Translations under genes and position numbers: made by a program
Notes under the pieces: generated by a model
What the model saw: only the letters and a program-made list of their open reading frames with translations
Told to the model about the DNA's origin: nothing
Databases searched by the model: none
Shown here: in pieces, positions 24,770 through 36,962 of the stretch
Numbering within the stretch: the stretch's first letter is position 1
Layout: each line of letters starts with the position of its first letter
Assembly (NCBI RefSeq): GCF_003985155.1
Contig: NZ_ML133687.1
Span: 744,001-808,000 of the forward strand
Length of the DNA: 64,000 nucleotides
From: Rhizobium vallis
Lineage (GTDB): Bacteria; Pseudomonadota; Alphaproteobacteria; Rhizobiales; Rhizobiaceae
Reading direction: 5' to 3'

Positions 24770-27727
24770 ATGCTGACGAAATCGACGCACGGCCTGAAGG
24801 ATGTCGCCGAGGGGCTGCTGCGTCCATTGAACCAGACGGAGCTGAAGCTGGCGCTGGCCGACCTTCAGGAGGCCGGCAGACACGAGCCGTCGGTGGCTGC
24901 GATGCTTAAGACGGAGGGACCGCTGCGCGATTTCATCGCGGCGGTGCTGACGCTGTCGCCTTATTTGCGTGAAATCGTCAATCTCGATCCCGCCGTGCTT
25001 GCCGGCGCCATTACGCAACCGCTGGAGCCGCAGATCGAGGCGCTGGTCGCCGAGGCGCGGAGCTGCTGGCGGCCAGACTGCGAGGGGGCGGCGCCCCCAG
25101 AATCCGTAGTGATGAGCAGGCTGCGCATCATCAAACGCAAGGTGGCCTTCCTGGTCGCAGCCGCCGATCTCTCGCGCATTATTGACGGGCGGGCGACGAC
25201 GGCCTGGCTGAGCGAGCTTGCCGAGGCTTCAGTTGCCGCCGCCATCGACCATCTGCTGCTTTCGGCGCATGAAGGCGGAAAGCTGCGGCTGCCGGACCCG
25301 GCGGCACCGAGCGAGGGCTCCGGGCTGATCGTGCTCGGCATGGGCAAACTCGGCGCATGCGAACTCAACTATTCCTCCGATATCGATCTCGTCGTCTTCT
25401 TCGACGAAGAGGCAGGCATCGTGCCCGACCCCGATGACGCGATCGAGGTCTTCCCCAGGATGATGCGTCGGCTGGTGCGCATCCTGCAGGAGCGGACTGC
25501 AGACGGTTATGTCTTCCGCACGGATCTCAGATTGCGCCCCGATCCCGGCTCGACGCCGCTGGCGATCCCGGTCGATGCGGCGATGATCTATTACGAGGGC
25601 AGGGGCCAGAACTGGGAGCGGGCAGCCTTCATCAAGGCGCGCGCCGTTGCCGGCGACCTCGCTGCGGGTGCAGACTTCCTGCGCGGGCTCGCCCCTTTCG
25701 TCTTCCGTAAATATCTCGATTACGCGGCGATTGCCGACATCCATTCGATCAAGCGGCAGATCCACGCGCATAAGGGCCACGGTGCGATTGCGGTCAAGGG
25801 CCATAACGTCAAGCTCGGCCGCGGCGGCATCCGCGAGATCGAATTCTTCGTCCAGACCCAGCAGCTGATCGCCGGCGGCCGCATGCCGGCGCTGCGTGGC
25901 CGGGCGACGGAGGAGACGCTCGGTGAACTCACCAAGGCGAAGTGGATCGACGCGGAGACTCGTGACGAACTGACGGAAGCCTACTGGTTCCTGCGCGATG
26001 TCGAACATCGCATCCAGATGGTGCGCGACGAGCAGACCCACCTGCTGCCGGAGACAGATGCCGACCTGAAGCGCATCGCCTTCATGTTGGGCTACACCGA
26101 TACGCCGAGCTTTTCCGAACGGCTGGTCGGCGTGCTGAAGACGGTGGAGCGACGTTATGCCCACCTGTTCGAACAGGAGAGCAAGCTTTCCACGGACACT
26201 GGAAACCTCGTCTTCACCGGCCAGGGTGACGACCCGGATACGCTGGAGACGCTGAAGAAACTCGGTTTCACCAGGCCGTCCGACATTTCCCGCATCATCC
26301 GCACCTGGCATTATGGCCGCTACCGCGCAACGCAGTCGGTCGAAGCGCGCGAAAGGCTGACGGAACTGGCGCCGGAGCTCCTGCGGGTCTTCGGCGAAAG
26401 CAAGCGCGCCGACGAGGCGCTGCTGCGCTTCGACAGCTTCATCTCGGGCCTTCCCTCCGGCATCCAGCTTTTCTCGCTGCTCGGCAGCAACCCGGCGCTC
26501 TTGTCGCTGATCGTCAACATCATGTCCTCGGCACCCCGGCTTGCCGAGGTGATCGCCGCCAAGCCGCACGTCTTCGACGGCATGCTCGACCCCGGCCTGA
26601 TGGCCGAGCTGCCGACGCGCGAATACCTCGGCGAGCGGCTGAAAGGCTCGCTCGCCCAGGCGCGCCACTATGAGGAAGTGCTCGACCGGCTGCGCATCTT
26701 CGCCGCCGAGCAACGCTTCCTGATCGGCATCCGCCTGCTGACTGGCGCGATCAATGGCGCGATGGCGGCGCGCGCCTTCACCCATCTCGCCGACCTCATC
26801 ATCACAGCCGCGCTTGACGCCGTGGTGAGCGAAATGCGGGCAGCACACGGCGACTATCCCGGCGGGCGCATCGCGGTCGCCGGCATGGGCAAGCTCGGCA
26901 GCTTCGAGCTGACGGCTGGTTCCGATATCGATCTGATCCTGCTCTACGATTACGACGACGCGGCCGGCGAATCCGGCGGGCCGAAGCCGCTCGACGCGAC
27001 CCGTTACTTCACCCGCATCACCCAGAGGCTGATCGCCGCCTTCTCGGCGCCGACTGCCGAAGGCGTGCTCTATGAGGTCGACATGCGGCTGCGTCCCTCC
27101 GGCAACAAGGGGCCGGTCGCAACCCGCATCAACGCCTTCGGTAAATATCAGCGCGAGGAGGCATGGACCTGGGAGCATATGGCGCTCAGCCGCGCCCGGC
27201 TGATCTGCGGCGACGACAGCCTCATCGCCGAGGCGGAGCAGATCATTCGGGCAGTGCTGTCGGCCGACCGCGACATCGCCAAAGTGGCGCATGACGTCGG
27301 CGAGATGCGCGAACTAATCGACAAGGAAAAACCGCCTTCCGGCCCGTGGGACTTGAAGCTGATCCCCGGCGGCGTCATCGACCTCGAATTCATCGCCCAG
27401 TACCTGGCGCTGATCGCGCCGACCAAGGGTGTCGGCATTGCCGTGAACGGCATGAGCACAGGCGAGGCGCTGAAGGTGCTGGGCGACCGGCTGATGGCAA
27501 CGGCCGATCTCGACCTGTGCCTCGAGGCCTTCGCGCTTTATACCGGCCTTTCGCAGCTGATCCGTCTCTCCATCGACGGTCTGTTCGATCCGAATGATGC
27601 GCCATCAGGCCTCATCGAGCTCGTCTGCCGCGCCGGTGACTGCCCCGACATCAGGATGCTGGAAGGGGAGGTGAAACGGTTGTCAAAGGCAGTCAGGAAA
27701 ATATTCCTGACCGTTGTGAAGACCTAG
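24770..27727 (+). CDS. glnE: Glutamine synthetase adenylyltransferase/deadenylase GlnE
   Basis: 985 residues, the usual size. Two nucleotidyltransferase domains are visible: the N-terminal deadenylase site around 197-215 (ELNYSSDIDLVVFFDEE) and the C-terminal adenylylase site around 715-730 (ELTAGSDIDLILLYDYD). It adenylylates and de-adenylylates glutamine synthetase I according to PII uridylylation, tuning ammonium assimilation. The ATG at 24770 has GGGAGAG close upstream; one seven codons earlier lacks a good site. It is convergent with the chemoreceptor gene. Confidence 0.96.
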   Translation: MLTKSTHGLKDVAEGLLRPLNQTELKLALADLQEAGRHEPSVAAMLKTEGPLRDFIAAVLTLSPYLREIVNLDPAVLAGAITQPLEPQIEALVAEARSCWRPDCEGAAPPESVVMSRLRIIKRKVAFLVAAADLSRIIDGRATTAWLSELAEASVAAAIDHLLLSAHEGGKLRLPDPAAPSEGSGLIVLGMGKLGACELNYSSDIDLVVFFDEEAGIVPDPDDAIEVFPRMMRRLVRILQERTADGYVFRTDLRLRPDPGSTPLAIPVDAAMIYYEGRGQNWERAAFIKARAVAGDLAAGADFLRGLAPFVFRKYLDYAAIADIHSIKRQIHAHKGHGAIAVKGHNVKLGRGGIREIEFFVQTQQLIAGGRMPALRGRATEETLGELTKAKWIDAETRDELTEAYWFLRDVEHRIQMVRDEQTHLLPETDADLKRIAFMLGYTDTPSFSERLVGVLKTVERRYAHLFEQESKLSTDTGNLVFTGQGDDPDTLETLKKLGFTRPSDISRIIRTWHYGRYRATQSVEARERLTELAPELLRVFGESKRADEALLRFDSFISGLPSGIQLFSLLGSNPALLSLIVNIMSSAPRLAEVIAAKPHVFDGMLDPGLMAELPTREYLGERLKGSLAQARHYEEVLDRLRIFAAEQRFLIGIRLLTGAINGAMAARAFTHLADLIITAALDAVVSEMRAAHGDYPGGRIAVAGMGKLGSFELTAGSDIDLILLYDYDDAAGESGGPKPLDATRYFTRITQRLIAAFSAPTAEGVLYEVDMRLRPSGNKGPVATRINAFGKYQREEAWTWEHMALSRARLICGDDSLIAEAEQIIRAVLSADRDIAKVAHDVGEMRELIDKEKPPSGPWDLKLIPGGVIDLEFIAQYLALIAPTKGVGIAVNGMSTGEALKVLGDRLMATADLDLCLEAFALYTGLSQLIRLSIDGLFDPNDAPSGLIELVCRAGDCPDIRMLEGEVKRLSKAVRKIFLTVVKT

Positions 27728-27760
27728 CAATTCCAGCGCTGTCCGGCAGTTCAGCGCGGA

Positions 27761-29707
27761 TCAAAATTCCTCCCACGTCTGAGCGGCATTAGCCTTGCTC
27801 CCGCCGCCGAAGGCGCCGGCAATCTTCCGGGTAAGTGCGCGGGCAGGTGAACTTACAGGCTGGCTGGCATGATTGGCCACTCGCGGTGCCGCCGCTCCGA
27901 GTTTGAAGCGCGCGACGAGGTCGCGAAGCTTTGCGGCTTCCTGTGCCAGGCTTGAGGCGGCAGCTGTCGATTCTTCCACCATCGCCGCATTCTGCTGCGT
28001 GCTCTGGTCCATCGAATTGACCGCGGTATTGATCTCCGCCAAACCCGTCGCCTGCTCCTTTGCGGAGACGGAGATCGAGCTCATATGGTCGTTGATCTGC
28101 CTGATGAAGCTACCGATGACGTTCAATGCCTCTCCGGTATCGTGCACCAGCTTCACGCCGCCTTCCACTTCGGCCGTCGAATTTTGGATCAGGTCCTTGA
28201 TCTCCTTGGCTGCCTTGGCCGAACGTTGCGCCAGTTCGCGCACTTCCTGCGCGACGACCGCAAAGCCCTTGCCTGCCTCGCCGGCACGCGCCGCCTCGAC
28301 CCCGGCGTTGAGCGCCAGCAGATTGGTCTGGAAGGCGATCTCGTCGATGACGCCGATGATGTTGGAGATTTGCTGTGCGCGCTGCTCGATCCGCCGCATC
28401 GCCTCTTCGGCCTGTGAAACCACCTCGGCAGATTTCGCCGCACTCTGGTTGGCCTGGGTCGCGACGGTGCGGGCTTCTTCCGTCGTCTTCGTTGACGAGC
28501 TGACATTGGCGGTGATCTGATCGAGCGCGGCTGCGGTCTCCTCCAGCGAGGCAGCCTGCTGCTCGGTGCGTTTGGCGAGATCCCCGGCGCCAGTGGCGAT
28601 TTCGCGTGTGCCGCCGTCCATTATGGTGATGCTCTCAGCCATCGTCGACAGAGCTGTATTCAACTGGCGGACCGACTCGTTGAAGTCATGGCGAAGAGGT
28701 TCGAAGTCGGATGCAAAAGCCTCGTTCAGCTGAAAAGCCAGGTCGCCGGCCGCCAAGCGCTTCAGGCCGGCGCCGAGATGTTCGGAGGCAAAGCGCAGTT
28801 GCTCGGCTTCCATTTCCATGCGCTTCTGGGTCGCGGCCCGCTCGGCGTCCTGTTGTTCACGCGACGCCCGTGCGTCACCTTCGAGACGGCTGTTGGTGAT
28901 GGCCGCTTCCCGGAACACGTCCACCGCGGCCGCCATTGCCCCGATCTCGTCCAGACGACCGACGAACGGGACCTGTGCCGTTGTATCGCCGGAAGCGAGA
29001 TTGCCCATCGCGCTGGTGATCCGCGCAATCGGTTTGGCGATAGCGCGGCTGCCGAAAACAGCGGAAGCTGCGAGCGTCATGAGAACAAGCATGCCAACGC
29101 CGAGATTCAGCTTTTGGGCCAAACTTTGAATGTCGATCTTGTCAACGTCTGCCTGCTGCGCACTCTCCTTGGCGGCGTTAACGCCCTCGTCCAGCGTCTT
29201 GGTCGCCTTTTGAGCAATTCCCAGCAGCTTTGCCCTAAGTTCTTCCTCTTGCCCTTTCAGGTTTGCATCAGTCGCCGGTTGACCGAGCTTTGCTCTGATG
29301 ACCTTCGCGAGATCGCCCGCCAAGGCGAAGTAAGCGTCGGTCATGCCTTTGACATTCTGCATTCGATCCGAGTCGACGCCTACTGCCATGGCGGACATCG
29401 CCTCGTTCAGGTATTTGCTCGCCGATTCGTGGTTCTCGGCTATGAAGGCAACGGCTGTCGCAACTTTGTCCGTCGAATCGGCAAGGCGGAGGTCGCGTAC
29501 GCCGACCTGCATGCCTCGGACAGAAGCCTTGATATCCACGGCAATGCGCGAAATGATCAGCTGTCGCCGTTCGAGACTGGAGCTTTCGCCGACCATTCGG
29601 TTCGTCAGCCAAGTGGTTGTCAGCATGGTGATGACCATCACCATTCCGAGACCAGACATGATTGCCAGTTTGGAGCTAATGCGGGAGAAGATGGATGACG
29701 GCAACAT
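27761..29707 (-). CDS. Methyl-accepting chemotaxis protein (transmembrane)
   Basis: 648 residues. Helix 1 (about 13-34) and helix 2 (about 205-225) flank a helical periplasmic sensor domain of about 165 residues. HAMP follows and a second HAMP-like segment ([15 protein letters not shown]), then the signalling hairpin with tip [20 protein letters not shown]. The C-terminal end TWEEF resembles the xWxxF pentapeptide that tethers CheR/CheB. Methylation helices are visible. It relays an unknown attractant signal to CheA/CheW. No chemotaxis operon lies nearby. Confidence 0.93.
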   Translation of the reverse strand: MLPSSIFSRISSKLAIMSGLGMVMVITMLTTTWLTNRMVGESSSLERRQLIISRIAVDIKASVRGMQVGVRDLRLADSTDKVATAVAFIAENHESASKYLNEAMSAMAVGVDSDRMQNVKGMTDAYFALAGDLAKVIRAKLGQPATDANLKGQEEELRAKLLGIAQKATKTLDEGVNAAKESAQQADVDKIDIQSLAQKLNLGVGMLVLMTLAASAVFGSRAIAKPIARITSAMGNLASGDTTAQVPFVGRLDEIGAMAAAVDVFREAAITNSRLEGDARASREQQDAERAATQKRMEMEAEQLRFASEHLGAGLKRLAAGDLAFQLNEAFASDFEPLRHDFNESVRQLNTALSTMAESITIMDGGTREIATGAGDLAKRTEQQAASLEETAAALDQITANVSSSTKTTEEARTVATQANQSAAKSAEVVSQAEEAMRRIEQRAQQISNIIGVIDEIAFQTNLLALNAGVEAARAGEAGKGFAVVAQEVRELAQRSAKAAKEIKDLIQNSTAEVEGGVKLVHDTGEALNVIGSFIRQINDHMSSISVSAKEQATGLAEINTAVNSMDQSTQQNAAMVEESTAAASSLAQEAAKLRDLVARFKLGAAAPRVANHASQPVSSPARALTRKIAGAFGGGSKANAAQTWEEF

Positions 29708-30180
29708 TCGGTTTCTCTGTATGGAAAACAGGATGTCGTCATGATCCCTGTCTTAAGATCCTGAGAATAGCTCGCAGAAACGGTGGCCGGATGAGTGATT
29801 CACCCGACGGAAATTGATTTGTTTAAGCTGAGCAGGCAGATGAAGAATGTTTGTCAGCTACACGCCCGTTATCGGTTGCGGCAGTTGCTAAATCGTTACC
29901 TTCGCATATCCGCATAAATTGTGCGGCGTAAACGCAAATTTTACTTCGCATTTTGGATACATTAGTGTTTGCGCAAGTTCCGTCTGTGGGCGCAGGACTT
30001 CGCGGAGCCGTATGACACAAGCATCACAGGGCCGGGCAATGACGGGCGTTAGATGGAGTTCGAAACCATTGCCGGAGCACGTGATCCATCGCCGCTTGCC
30101 CCGAGGCAGAGGGATAACCGACTCATTCATCAGGTGCTTGACGCAGTCGTCCTGAAGCTTTCCTTCAATATGGAGCGACC
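29708..30180. other. AT-rich intergenic region
   Basis: 473 bases without a gene I can support; frames of about 80 codons exist on both strands but lack ribosome sites and family features. It holds the chemoreceptor promoter side and CCGCA-N7-TGCGG inside CCGCATAAATTGTGCGG near 29910-29926, which could be an operator. Confidence 0.4.
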
Positions 30181-32490
<2,310 letters not shown>

Positions 32491-32581
32491 CTCTTCGCCT
32501 TGTCCCTCATGTGATTCGCGCGCCGCTCGCTCGAACCTGACCTAGAGAATCATGGGTGATTCGCCTTGTCCAGAGGTAAAG

Positions 32582-32600
32582 GTAAAAATCCGTTAACTAT
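32582..32600. promoter_or_regulatory. Near-match CtrA box upstream of the PdhS-like kinase
   Basis: GTAA (32582-32585), seven bases, then TTAACTAT (32593-32600): one mismatch from TTAA-N7-TTAA, about 100 bases before the kinase start. Given the A/T richness here this could be chance, but the gene resembles kinases of the CtrA pathway. Confidence 0.3.
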
Positions 32601-32681
32601 TTCTGATTTCGCGCTTTTCCGCCGATTCGGGTCGCCGGATGGAAGGCCGGCGCATCGTTGCGACGGCCCGTCCGAAGTCGA

Positions 32682-35330
32682 TCACCCTTTAAGCGTGCGT
32701 TCGACGATGTCGCGCACGTCGGTCGAAAGAGCTGGAGCCCGCTCGATCTCAAGGAGTGCTGCGCGGGCATGGTCGGCACGCACCGGCTCCAGCGAGCGCC
32801 AGGAGCGCATGGAGGTGAGGATGCGTGCGGCAAGCTGCGGGTTGCGCCCGTCAATATCGAGAATCTGGGCGGCCAGGAAGCGATAGCCTTCGCCATCGGC
32901 GCGGCCGAAGCCGGTCGGATTGCCGAAGGCGAAGCTTCCGACCAGAGAACGCATCCGGTTCGGGTTGGTCCGCTTGAAAAGCGGATCGTCCATCAGAGCG
33001 CGAACCCGATCCAGGGTTTTCGCGCCGGGAATGCCGGCCTGGATCGCGAACCATTTGTCGATGACGAGCGCATTCTCCGCGAAACGGTCACGGAATGTCG
33101 CCAGCGCCTCGCTGGCCTCCGCGCTGTCGGGGAAACGGTGGGCCAGGATCGTCAGCGCATGGCTGAGATCGGTCATGTTATTGGCCGCATCGAAGGCGGT
33201 CTTGGCGCGAGCCGGCGTCTGTTCGGTATACGAGAGATAGGTGAGGGCGGCATTGCGCAGCGCGCGCAGACCGGCGCTTTTCGCGTCAGCATTGAAATCG
33301 CCCGATGTCGTCATCGTTGCGTAGAGGGCGGCAAAGACGTCCTTTCCGGCATCGGCGATCTGTTTCAGGACCGCTTGCCTGCCGGCATGGATGGAATCGG
33401 GATCGTTGTTGCCGCCGAGTTCGCGGGCGATGTCGGATTCGCTCGGCAGCGCCAGCGCCTGGGCGCGGAAGGCGGGCTCGAGGCTCTCGTCGGCGGCGGC
33501 CGCAATCAGCGTCTCGACGAAGGTCGCCTCGCAGGCGACCGGCTTGCCCTCGCGGGCGTCGCGCGCTGCTTTCAGGAGGTTCGGCAGCGCAAGGTCGGTC
33601 AGCGCCTGCCAGCGGGCGAAATGATCCGTCTCATGGCGAGCGAGATGGGCGAGATCGGCCGGGCTCTGATCGAAATGCAGGTTGATCGGCGCCGAGAAGC
33701 TGCGGTTGATCGAAACGACCGGCCGCGAGCCAACGCCATGGAACACCGCCGTCTGCGTGCGGCCTGTGAGATGCAGCACGTCGCCGGCGTATTCCGCGCC
33801 CTCGACGGAGCTCGGCTCGATCTTGCCGCCGTTTTCACCGAAGAGCGCCACGCTCAGCGGAATATGCATCGGCTCCTTGACCGATTGGCCGGGGGTAGCA
33901 GGCGTCATCTGTTCAAGCGACAGGGTGAAGCTGGCCGCCGCCGCATCGTAGCTGCCCGACGCAGTGACGAGCGGCGTGCCGGCCTGGTGGTACCAGAGCG
34001 AAAATTGCGCGAGGTCGCGCCCGCTTGCCTCTTCGAAGCATTTGACGAAATCCTCGATCGTCACCGCCTGGCCGTCGTGGCGGTCGAAATAGAGGTCCAT
34101 GCCCTTCTTGAAGTCGCCTCTGCCAAGCAGCGTCGCGATCATCCGCGTGACTTCGCTGCCCTTCTCGTAAACCGTCGTCGTGTAGAAATTATTGATCTCG
34201 CGATATTTCGTCGGCCGTACCGGATGGGCAAGCGGACCGCTGTCTTCGGGAAACTGCTCCGATTTCAAATGACGCACCTCGGCGATGCGCTTGACCGGGC
34301 GCGAGCGCTGGTCGGATGAAAATTCGTGGTCGCGATAGACCGTCAGGCCTTCCTTGAGGCAGAGCTGGAACCAGTCGCGGCAGGTGATGCGATTGCCGGT
34401 CCAGTTGTGGAAATATTCATGCGCGATGATCGTCTCGATATTGGCATAGTCGGCATCGGTCGCGATCTCGGGATCGGCGAGCACGTATTTGTCGTTGAAG
34501 ATGTTGAGGCCTTTGTTCTCCATGGCGCCCATGTTGAAGTCGGACACGGCGACGATCATGAAGATATCGAGATCGTATTCGCGGCCGAAGACCTCTTCGT
34601 CCCACTTCATCGACCGTTTCAAGGCGTCCATGGCATAGGCGGCGCGCGGCTCCTTGCCGTGCTCGACATAGATCTTCAGCGCCACTTCACGGCCGGACAT
34701 GGTCGTGAACGTGTCTTCGACGACGCCGAGATCGCCGGCGACGAGCGCAAAGAGATAGCTCGGCTTCGGATGCGGATCGAACCAGGCGGCGAAATGCTTG
34801 CCGGGGCCGTAGCCCGCGCCGCCGAGAAAGTTGCCGTTCGACAGGAGCAGCGGGTTGGCGTCCTTGTCGGCGATGATGTTGACCGTGAATGGCGCGAGCA
34901 CGTCCGGCCGGTCGGGGAAATAGGTGATGCGGCGGAAGCCCTCAGCCTCGCACTGTGTGCAATAGATGCCGCCGGTGCGGTAAAGGCCCATCAGCTGGGT
35001 GTTGGCCTCGGGATTGATGATTGTCGTGATCGTCAGCTCGAACGGCGCGCTTTCCGGCAGGTCGCGCACCGTCAGGCTGTCCGGCGTCGCGTCGTAGCGC
35101 GAAGGGTCCAGCTCCACCTGGTCAAACAGCAGCCCCGACAGCGTCAGTTCGTCGCCGTCAAGAACGATTGGCGCCGTGGGATCGGCGCCCGGGCGGCGGT
35201 GAAAGATGAGGCGGGCCTCGACCTTTGTCTCCGTCGGGTCGAGTTCGAAGGTCAGGTCCACGCGTTCCAGCTCGAAGTCGGTGGGGCGGTAATCTGCCAG
35301 ATGAATAACCTGGCCGGTATCTGTTCGCAT
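32682..35330 (-). CDS. pepN: Aminopeptidase N (M1 family)
   Basis: 882 residues, the normal length for bacterial PepN. The substrate-binding GAMEN motif (NMGAMENKGLNIF) precedes the zinc site HEYFHNWTGN with His304, Glu305 and His308, and the third ligand Glu in LKEGLTVYRDHEF. A C-terminal ARM-repeat domain follows. It is cytosolic and removes N-terminal residues from peptides. AGGAACC upstream supports the start. It lies upstream of the PdhS-like kinase gene on the same strand, 191 bases apart, probably separately transcribed. Confidence 0.96.
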   Translation of the reverse strand: MRTDTGQVIHLADYRPTDFELERVDLTFELDPTETKVEARLIFHRRPGADPTAPIVLDGDELTLSGLLFDQVELDPSRYDATPDSLTVRDLPESAPFELTITTIINPEANTQLMGLYRTGGIYCTQCEAEGFRRITYFPDRPDVLAPFTVNIIADKDANPLLLSNGNFLGGAGYGPGKHFAAWFDPHPKPSYLFALVAGDLGVVEDTFTTMSGREVALKIYVEHGKEPRAAYAMDALKRSMKWDEEVFGREYDLDIFMIVAVSDFNMGAMENKGLNIFNDKYVLADPEIATDADYANIETIIAHEYFHNWTGNRITCRDWFQLCLKEGLTVYRDHEFSSDQRSRPVKRIAEVRHLKSEQFPEDSGPLAHPVRPTKYREINNFYTTTVYEKGSEVTRMIATLLGRGDFKKGMDLYFDRHDGQAVTIEDFVKCFEEASGRDLAQFSLWYHQAGTPLVTASGSYDAAAASFTLSLEQMTPATPGQSVKEPMHIPLSVALFGENGGKIEPSSVEGAEYAGDVLHLTGRTQTAVFHGVGSRPVVSINRSFSAPINLHFDQSPADLAHLARHETDHFARWQALTDLALPNLLKAARDAREGKPVACEATFVETLIAAAADESLEPAFRAQALALPSESDIARELGGNNDPDSIHAGRQAVLKQIADAGKDVFAALYATMTTSGDFNADAKSAGLRALRNAALTYLSYTEQTPARAKTAFDAANNMTDLSHALTILAHRFPDSAEASEALATFRDRFAENALVIDKWFAIQAGIPGAKTLDRVRALMDDPLFKRTNPNRMRSLVGSFAFGNPTGFGRADGEGYRFLAAQILDIDGRNPQLAARILTSMRSWRSLEPVRADHARAALLEIERAPALSTDVRDIVERTLKG

Positions 35331-35440
35331 GGTGGTTCCTGAAGACCGTTATTGGACAATCGCGGAATACAGAGGCGGGCGCACTCTGCTATAAATTTGC
35401 CGGGCATGATTACATTAAAGTCTGAACTAAAGTTAAAGCA

Positions 35441-35473
35441 AATTGCCCGAGAACATGAAGTTCCCGGGCAATT
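35441..35473 (-). terminator. Strong hairpin after the soluble chemoreceptor gene
   Basis: AATTGCCCG (35441-35449) pairs with CGGGCAATT (35465-35473), and inside it GAAC (35451-35454) with GTTC (35460-35463) around a 5-base loop; only one internal A/C mismatch. Read on the minus strand it is followed by a T-rich stretch (TTTGCTTTAACTTT), as in an intrinsic terminator. It lies 40 bases past the chemoreceptor stop and insulates pepN. Confidence 0.75.
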
Positions 35474-35512
35474 ACTCTGTTTGTAACCGTGAGGCGCGAT
35501 TTCAAGTGGCCA

Positions 35513-36619
35513 CTATTTTAGGTTGAGCGCTATCTTGATCGCCGCATCGCTTTCCGTCCGCTGCACGACGACGCCGTACCAGCCGAGTCCGTCATAGTCC
35601 TCGTAGCCGAGGGTGCGCGCGAAGGCGACGATCGAGCCATTGTTGTCGTAGTAGCTGCCTTTTGCCTGGCCGGATGGGTTGGCGAGCGCAAAATGGGAAA
35701 AGAGGAACGCGGGATTGGTGGTGGCGATGACCCGGCTCTTGCCGTCGAGCAGCATGACCGTCGTCTTTTCCGCCAGCTGCGGCGGCAGGTTCGCCTCTTT
35801 CTCGACGATCGCCTGGCCTTGGTTCTGCCAGTCGAAATAAACGCCGAGCGTGCCGATCAGCCGCCCGTCAAGCTTGCCGTTTTCGCGGATGCCGGTGGCA
35901 TAGACGAGCGCATGCCTGTTGTCGTGGAGAGGGCTGGATTTGACGTCATCGACGATATACGCGTCGCCGGAAGCGCAGGCCGACGCAGCACGGAACCATG
36001 GGTCGCCGGCAAGGCTCGTTCCCGCGAGCTTGCGCTGGAAATGGGGATTGGCCGAGGCGATCACCTTGCCCGAGAGATCGGTCATGACGAGATCGAGATA
36101 GACGGTGTAGAAACGGTTAATGGCGCCGAGACGCTCCGCTGCGAAGGCAACGGTTTCCCGGCCGGGTTCCTGCAGCGCCTGCCAGAGTGCCGGGTCCGTT
36201 GCCCACCAGCGCACATCGGCCGTGCGCTCGAAGAGATTGCGCACGATGAGCTGCACCAACGTTTGCGCGAGATCCGTCAGGCGCACGCCCTCCATCTCTT
36301 CGACAAGTGAATCGGCCATGGCGCGGCTGAGGCCGATGCGGCCGAGCACGTTGCTCTCGAACTTGCCGGTGATGTCGGTTGCGATCTGAGCCAGCCGCTG
36401 TACCTCGTTGGCGACGACCGCAAAGCCCTTCCCGGTCTCGCCGGCTCTTGCCGCCTCGATCAGCGCATTGATCGCAAGCAGCTTGATCTGCTTGACGATA
36501 TGCGTGTTGTCGGCGCTGAAGCGCTCGAGATCGGTGCTGATGCCGTCGGTAACGACGCGCATGGAGCGCGGTGTCGCATTCTGCGATTGGGCAATTGTTT
36601 CTGCGCTGAGCGGCTTCAT
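35513..36619 (-). CDS. Soluble chemoreceptor with C-terminal Cache domain
   Basis: 368 residues from ATG 36619 (AGGAT nine bases upstream). The order is reversed compared with a normal receptor: a short MCP signalling hairpin tip ([20 protein letters not shown], about 48-67, then [11 protein letters not shown]) comes first, and residues about 115-365 form a Cache-like sensor ([33 protein letters not shown]). I see no membrane helix, so it should be cytoplasmic. The helical bundle before the tip is very short. It could sense a cytosolic metabolite and feed the chemotaxis array. Confidence 0.82.
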   Translation of the reverse strand: MKPLSAETIAQSQNATPRSMRVVTDGISTDLERFSADNTHIVKQIKLLAINALIEAARAGETGKGFAVVANEVQRLAQIATDITGKFESNVLGRIGLSRAMADSLVEEMEGVRLTDLAQTLVQLIVRNLFERTADVRWWATDPALWQALQEPGRETVAFAAERLGAINRFYTVYLDLVMTDLSGKVIASANPHFQRKLAGTSLAGDPWFRAASACASGDAYIVDDVKSSPLHDNRHALVYATGIRENGKLDGRLIGTLGVYFDWQNQGQAIVEKEANLPPQLAEKTTVMLLDGKSRVIATTNPAFLFSHFALANPSGQAKGSYYDNNGSIVAFARTLGYEDYDGLGWYGVVVQRTESDAAIKIALNLK

Positions 36620-36962
36620 CAAAGTATCCTGGAGGGTGGGCAATCGTTTGGCGGTGAAGGTGATTTTTGAAATGGATGACGAAAAACGATGCTCGGCTAT
36701 GGTTTTCAATTGGTTAATGCCGAGCGGCCGCGCTTGGACATTTTAGGGTGAATGGCCTCAGGGAGGAGAATTTTCGGCGCAATGCGGATGTAGCTGCGCA
36801 GATCGAGCCTCCGCGGAAGCGAAATTGCGATTCTCCCGGATTTGACTGCGGTTTTTTCGCCCATCGGAAATTTCTTTCGATACGATGCGGGAAATCATCC
36901 GCTGCGTTCCCGAGTCGAACGCATCTCCCCGCCGTGTTAAGTCAGTATCAAGAGCCAGGATC
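36620..36962. other. Intergenic region between divergent genes
   Basis: 343 bases between the soluble chemoreceptor and the EamA transporter, which are divergent. Several short frames close quickly. I see no convincing gene or structured RNA; the promoters of both genes must lie here. Confidence 0.4.

Noticed and set aside
25229..27292. 687-codon open frame antisense to glnE
   Set aside because: GC-rich coding DNA with codon bias leaves long open antisense frames. The translation has no recognisable family and glnE on the other strand is full-length and certain.
29888..30130. 80-codon minus-strand frame in the gap after the chemoreceptor gene
   Set aside because: No ribosome site before its ATG and no recognisable features; a plus-strand frame overlaps it equally well.
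32658..34319. 553-codon open frame antisense to pepN
   Set aside because: Same shadow effect; Arg/Gly-rich translation without domains, while pepN has intact zinc and GAMEN motifs.
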